The notes beneath the pieces were generated by a model. It was not told where the DNA came from, made no database searches, and worked only from the letters and a program-made list of their open reading frames with translations. A DNA stretch of 64,000 nt, taken from assembly GCA_965247065.1 (NCBI GenBank), contig CBDFGN010000006.1, positions 2,666,001 to 2,730,000 on the forward strand, in the 5' to 3' direction. The position numbers and the translations under genes were made by a program. This DNA is from CBDFGN01 sp965247065. Its GTDB lineage: Bacteria; Bacteroidota; Bacteroidia; Cytophagales; Cyclobacteriaceae. Below, piece by piece: positions 60,901-64,000 of the stretch; within the stretch, counting starts at the first letter, position 1, and every line of letters starts with the position of its first letter.

Positions 60901-61999
60901 CTTGCAACGGTTTTATTGTGAAGTCCTCTCCCATAGGCTGCGCAAAGAAGGGCGCCCAGCTTTCAAAGCTCCTGCTGATCACATCCCGATCCGGTTGTTT
61001 CTTCCTATTATAGGCGATCATCTCCTGAGCCGTCTGCTCCTGGTTAAACATCCCGCTCTCTGCTCTGACCCCATACAAGCCCCCGAAGCCTCCAAATGCC
61101 TGCACGATCCTATCTCTGGCCGCCTTCCTGGTCTCCGTGTACATGTTGTCCCGGTTGGGTATATCAAACTTCTCAAGAATGGGTTGTTCCGGTATCTCCC
61201 CTTGTGGAAAATCTACCAGGATGTTTGAGTTATTGGCCTCCGCACCCACTCCCTGATTGATGTTCTTGATAAACTGATTCCTCTCCGTTTCACTCTGAAA
61301 TTCCCCCGGGTGCTTTACCAGGTGTCCCGCCATAAAACCATTCTGTATGCCTGAAATCTCAAATAATTGGATTTCTCCGTCCGTCTGAATCGAATCCAGA
61401 ACCGAATCGTAAATCGTTACCGGGTAAGTGCCCTCCTCCGGAGTCCAATAGAACACTTGCCCGGGGAACTGGTCAATGCCGACCTCACGAATCTGCTCCG
61501 GGGCCGTTTCTGCATTGAACAAAGGGTATATGATCTTATCATCTCCGAACATCCTTTTTTTGTCCGCATCCCGCTCCCAATTCCTGGAAAAGACAACGCC
61601 GACCACTTCACCGGCCTCAGTTGGCTCCCAATACCGGATGTACTTGGTCTTGATGGGGGTTACCTCTGCAATCTGTCCAACTAAATTGAAATTGAAGTGA
61701 AGGCCAAAGGGTCGGAAACGTGCATAATCCTCCGCCACTGCCCCCAGTATGTCATTCATCGTCTGCCCCTTACCGTTGACAACCAAAGAGCCTAGAGCTT
61801 CATTTTCGAAGCCCCGCCCTTTTACAAAATCACGTAAGGTGTTGATTGCGGTATTGGTAATCCCTGACCGGGCCGTTACCAATTCTATTTTTTGGGGGTA
61901 TAGGTTATCCGGCCCGTAGGTTAGGATACCTTTAGTTCTGTCAACCCGTATCGGTAATCGGGCGACATAAGGGGTTTTTGTTAAATGATAAGCCTTCAT
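60875..61999 (-). CDS. Phage portal-like protein
   Basis: 374 residues with YGPDNLYPQKIELVTARSG near the N-terminus, an IYPLFNA region, and a C-terminal FGGLYGVRAESGMFNQEQTAQEM, residues about 315-337, and YNRKKQPDRDVI, which fit portal proteins of Bacteroidota phages. The dodecameric ring would be the DNA entrance of the head. It is shorter than most portals (400-550), and lies before the connector gene in operon order as expected. Confidence 0.78.
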   Translation of the reverse strand: MKAYHLTKTPYVARLPIRVDRTKGILTYGPDNLYPQKIELVTARSGITNTAINTLRDFVKGRGFENEALGSLVVNGKGQTMNDILGAVAEDYARFRPFGLHFNFNLVGQIAEVTPIKTKYIRYWEPTEAGEVVGVVFSRNWERDADKKRMFGDDKIIYPLFNAETAPEQIREVGIDQFPGQVFYWTPEEGTYPVTIYDSVLDSIQTDGEIQLFEISGIQNGFMAGHLVKHPGEFQSETERNQFIKNINQGVGAEANNSNILVDFPQGEIPEQPILEKFDIPNRDNMYTETRKAARDRIVQAFGGFGGLYGVRAESGMFNQEQTAQEMIAYNRKKQPDRDVISRSFESWAPFFAQPMGEDFTIKPLQDDATTGTE

Positions 62000-62004
62000 T
62001 CATC

Positions 62005-62397
62005 TTATTGAATGATCTTTTTCACCCTTTCGCCATCCTTTAAAAACTCTTCCCAATCTCTGGGGCTGTCGTAGAGTTTACTTTCCAGGGACTCCATGTA
62101 GCTATCCCGTTGCTCTCCACTGGGCAGCTTCCCTCCTTGCTCTTCAAGGATCTTTATATGCTCCTTCCCGAAGTCCTCGGCCTTCACCAATCCCATTCCT
62201 GGGATGTGGATGTGCTCCTTTTTCAATATTCTCTTGCCCTTTGGCATCTCTACCTTGTTTTTCTTCTCTGACTCCAATTGCTTGATCTGTTCCTTTAGGC
62301 TCTCGACTTCCTCGTCATAGCCCTGCTTCATTTCCGCAACCTCAGCTGCTAGCTTTTCGAGATCGGGTGCCTGTCCGTTTGTTTGCTTTTTTGCCAT
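62005..62397 (-). CDS. Coiled-coil phage protein
   Basis: About 130 residues from the ATG at 62397 (MAKKQTNGQAPDL). A heptad-rich segment (EVAEMKQGYDEEVESLKEQIKQLESEKKN, about 20-50) is followed by a small polar domain. It could be a scaffold accessory or an internal head protein. An earlier in-frame ATG at 62415 exists. It overlaps the next gene's frame by 56 bases. Confidence 0.7.
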   Translation of the reverse strand: MAKKQTNGQAPDLEKLAAEVAEMKQGYDEEVESLKEQIKQLESEKKNKVEMPKGKRILKKEHIHIPGMGLVKAEDFGKEHIKILEEQGGKLPSGEQRDSYMESLESKLYDSPRDWEEFLKDGERVKKIIQ

Positions 62398-62560
62398 CTT
62401 TTGGATCGGTAACATCGCCCCATCGCTTGATCCAGTTCAGCTCCTCACGCATCGAATAAATCGTGTTCTGCGTCCGAGATCTTCCCGCCTTCACCTTCTG
62501 CACCTCTTTTTCAAGGTCGCTCAGGGCCTGCTCCAGTTTATTTAATTTATCTGTTATCAT
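62342..62560 (-). CDS. Small coiled-coil phage protein with basic tail
   Basis: 72 residues, beginning MITDKLNKLEQALSDLEKEV with an amphipathic coiled coil, a WIKRWGDVTD link, and a basic tail KANKRTGTRSRK. It could bind nucleic acid or capsid. It lies between the capsid gene and the coiled-coil gene. No family is recognised. Confidence 0.65.
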   Translation of the reverse strand: MITDKLNKLEQALSDLEKEVQKVKAGRSRTQNTIYSMREELNWIKRWGDVTDPKDGKKANKRTGTRSRKASS

Positions 62561-62574
62561 TCTTTCTAAGGAGT

Positions 62575-62600
62575 TCCCCGGTCAGTTGCCCGACCGGGGA
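62575..62600 (-). other. Stable intercistronic hairpin after the capsid gene
   Basis: TCCCCGGTC (62575-62583) and GACCGGGGA (62592-62600) form a perfect nine-base stem with an eight-base loop, in the 90-base gap after the capsid stop. No T-tail follows on the minus strand, so it is more likely to protect or partially attenuate the capsid transcript than to terminate it fully. Confidence 0.6.
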
Positions 62601-62650
62601 TAGGGACAAAGCAAGTATTTTTTACGCTTCAATAAACCTCTGCCTTTATT

Positions 62651-63571
62651 TTAGGTGTAATAAACCACGTGTTCGCCAAACTTGAAATTGGTATCAACCG
62701 CGCAATCAACCCGCACAAACCACGCTACTGAGTTGTTTTGAACGGGCATAATCTTGATCGATGCCTCTTCCAAATCCCTGAATCCTACCCAGAGGTTGGA
62801 ACTGATTGAGGTATCGCCATAAGTAGCTATGACCTCATCATCCTGCATGCCTTCGAAAGCAACCAGGGGCTTGCCTCGGTATCTTACCGGGAATTCTCCA
62901 CTGGGATCTTGTCCCTTGTTGGCTAACGCTTCGATGGCTGCTCCATACAAATCATGAGTATTCACAGATACCGCCATAAAGAATGACGGCTGATTCCGCG
63001 CAAACGTCGGGACAGCATTCCATACTTTTTCCAATTCCGCCAGGACGTTCCCCTCTGTGAGCGTCATCCCTACAATGTCCACCACGTCGCCATCAGCCGC
63101 AGCCTTGGTTCGGTAACCGTCAAACTTGTTATCAGGATCAGATCCCGCAAGATCCCCCTGCCACAAGTTCTTCCCCATGTAGGGGCCGATACCATTCGTT
63201 CCCCCCAGGACCAATTCAATAATCCCAGCCTCCACTTCGGGGGCCAGCGTTCTTTCCATTGGTGAATTACCTCCACCCTGGAACGGGTCCCAATCATCGT
63301 CGAAGTCATTCGGGTCAAACTCCTGGTATATCAAAAACGGGTCAGGCGTTAAATCCTTCTCGTCCTTGGTAAATGTTCCACTTGAGGAAGGGGTCGCGGC
63401 ATAACTCTGGACTAATGCGCCCGATTGGAAATTGTTGATGTAGCGACTCTTGGCGATGTTTTCCTCGATGTGAACGAATCCCCCTTCGAAGAGTTCGTTT
63501 CCAACATCCATCAGAGTAAATAACGTCGCTACTGCATCTCCCGCGTAATTTGATGTAAGTGCAAATGCCAT
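62651..63571 (-). CDS. Major capsid protein (HK97-like, Bacteroidota phage type)
   Basis: 306 residues. The FTKDEKDLTPDPFLIYQEFDPNDFDDDW region (about 66-93) and YMGKNLWQGDLAGSDP (about 129-144) match the capsid family seen in Bacteroidota phages. The C-terminal part has FMAVSVNTHDLYGAAIEAL and the closing KFGEHVVYYT. It follows the scaffold-like gene by 12 bases and is followed by a hairpin, both common around highly expressed capsid genes. Confidence 0.84.
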   Translation of the reverse strand: MAFALTSNYAGDAVATLFTLMDVGNELFEGGFVHIEENIAKSRYINNFQSGALVQSYAATPSSSGTFTKDEKDLTPDPFLIYQEFDPNDFDDDWDPFQGGGNSPMERTLAPEVEAGIIELVLGGTNGIGPYMGKNLWQGDLAGSDPDNKFDGYRTKAAADGDVVDIVGMTLTEGNVLAELEKVWNAVPTFARNQPSFFMAVSVNTHDLYGAAIEALANKGQDPSGEFPVRYRGKPLVAFEGMQDDEVIATYGDTSISSNLWVGFRDLEEASIKIMPVQNNSVAWFVRVDCAVDTNFKFGEHVVYYT

Positions 63572-63583
63572 TGTTTCTTTACT

Positions 63584-64000
63584 TTAAAATCGACTGAAAA
63601 TCTTGGTCCTGTTTCGTGCGTTGTCCTCTCTCCTTTTCTTTGCTTCCTCATACCTCAACCGGGCATCCGATTTGGTCTCTAGCTTGGCCCCGCCAAACTG
63701 TCCCATCAAGCTCATCCCCGGAGCCCCAGGGGGCTGCCCGTGACTCTGAACGCCCTTGGCTAACTGAGTGACCTGATCCTTCAGGGCCTCATTCTGCTCT
63801 TTGGAGGTTTTCAGCTCATCAACCAGCTGGTCGATCTTCTGTTCAATAACCTCCTCGGCAACAGGTTCTTCAATGGACGAAACCTTGCCGTCCTCAACCT
63901 TGATCACCTTGCCATCTTCAAGCGTGTAGTCCCCATTTTCCAGGACTACCTCCTGCTCGTCCTGCATCCTTGATAATTCCGAACCCTCTGCAAGCTCCTC
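63584..64000 (-). CDS. Scaffold-like phage protein (5' truncated by window edge)
   Basis: The frame is open to base 64000, so the N-terminal part lies outside the window; an internal ATG is at 63967. The visible part has acidic repeats (EVVLENGDYTLEDGK, VIKVEDGKVSSIEE), a coiled coil (EEVIEQKIDQLVDELKTSKEQ) and a Gln/Gly-rich and basic C-terminus (GQPPGAPGMSLMGQFGG, ARNRTKIFSRF). This is the usual scaffold arrangement placed directly before the capsid gene; a fused head-maturation protease in the missing part is possible. Confidence 0.75.
   Translation of the reverse strand, partial: EELAEGSELSRMQDEQEVVLENGDYTLEDGKVIKVEDGKVSSIEEPVAEEVIEQKIDQLVDELKTSKEQNEALKDQVTQLAKGVQSHGQPPGAPGMSLMGQFGGAKLETKSDARLRYEEAKKRREDNARNRTKIFSRF

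Larger units (their letters stand above)
55063..64000. mobile_element. Integrated phage-like element (left part)
   Basis: The element runs from the integrase at 55063 off the right edge of the window. It carries integrase, XRE/ImmA regulation and a leftward operon with scaffold, HK97-type major capsid, portal, connector, fibre-like and lysis-type genes. Terminase and the right attachment site would lie beyond 64000. Tail genes are not recognised in the visible part. Confidence 0.85.

Noticed and set aside
1..64000. tRNA, rRNA genes and CRISPR arrays
   Set aside because: Scanning by eye for T-loop motifs and regularly spaced repeats gave no candidate. GTTCGAATC-like text at about 15047 lies inside a coding region.

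Overview
The window looks like chromosome of a Bacteroidota bacterium, most likely a Cytophagales-type organism. The signs are a protein with a type B (CHU_C-like) type IX secretion sorting domain, an IPExxxVDY-family protein, PorV-like and hairpin-helix outer-membrane proteins, frequent TTG/GTG starts with weak Shine-Dalgarno sequences, and TTTG/TAnnTTTG-like promoters. The placement is inferred from gene content; no rRNA or tRNA gene was found to anchor it.

Region 1-22735 is mostly housekeeping and cell-envelope genes: a 5'-truncated ABCG-type transporter, a DUF218 protein, rhodanese and thioredoxin-fold periplasmic proteins, an HD protein, a frameshifted DUF4197 gene, an acyl-ACP thioesterase, a YfcE-like phosphoesterase, hisS-hutH, a T9SS cargo protein, YbaB, a GT2 glycosyltransferase, a TPR lipoprotein, the pyruvate dehydrogenase E1 beta gene, a guanine-deaminase-like enzyme, ffh, a receiver/HPt protein and a YfhO-like membrane protein.

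Region 22803-34752 is an accessory surface-glycan and small-molecule locus. A DegT-like PLP protein, an unknown polytopic protein, a hexapeptide acyltransferase, an ANL adenylating enzyme and a dedicated acyl carrier protein run rightwards. They converge on a leftward pair: an enolase-superfamily enzyme overlapping a 511-residue double flavodoxin-like protein with an iron-sulfur-type cysteine cluster. A Wzx-like flippase, a second DegT aminotransferase and a GT4 glycosyltransferase follow.

Region 34763-54833 returns to core genes: miaA, a hybrid histidine kinase with its response regulator, an MBL hydrolase, rqcH, pyk, acpP-fabF-rnc-nadE-lgt, yidD and several outer-membrane proteins. The rqcH (NFACT) gene is split by an IS110-family element whose non-coding end can fold and probably encodes a bridge RNA.

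Region 55063-64000 is the left part of an integrated phage-like element. It holds a tyrosine integrase, an XRE/ImmA pair with two palindromic operators, remnants of a DNA methyltransferase and an HTH gene, and a tightly packed leftward operon. Read in the direction of transcription the operon is scaffold, major capsid, two small coiled-coil proteins, portal, head-tail connector, small beta protein, LamG-like protein, unknown, XhlA-like protein, DUF5675 and an EF-hand membrane protein, ending at a terminator. No tail tube, sheath, tape-measure or baseplate gene is recognisable between connector and terminator, which makes the element architecturally unusual.
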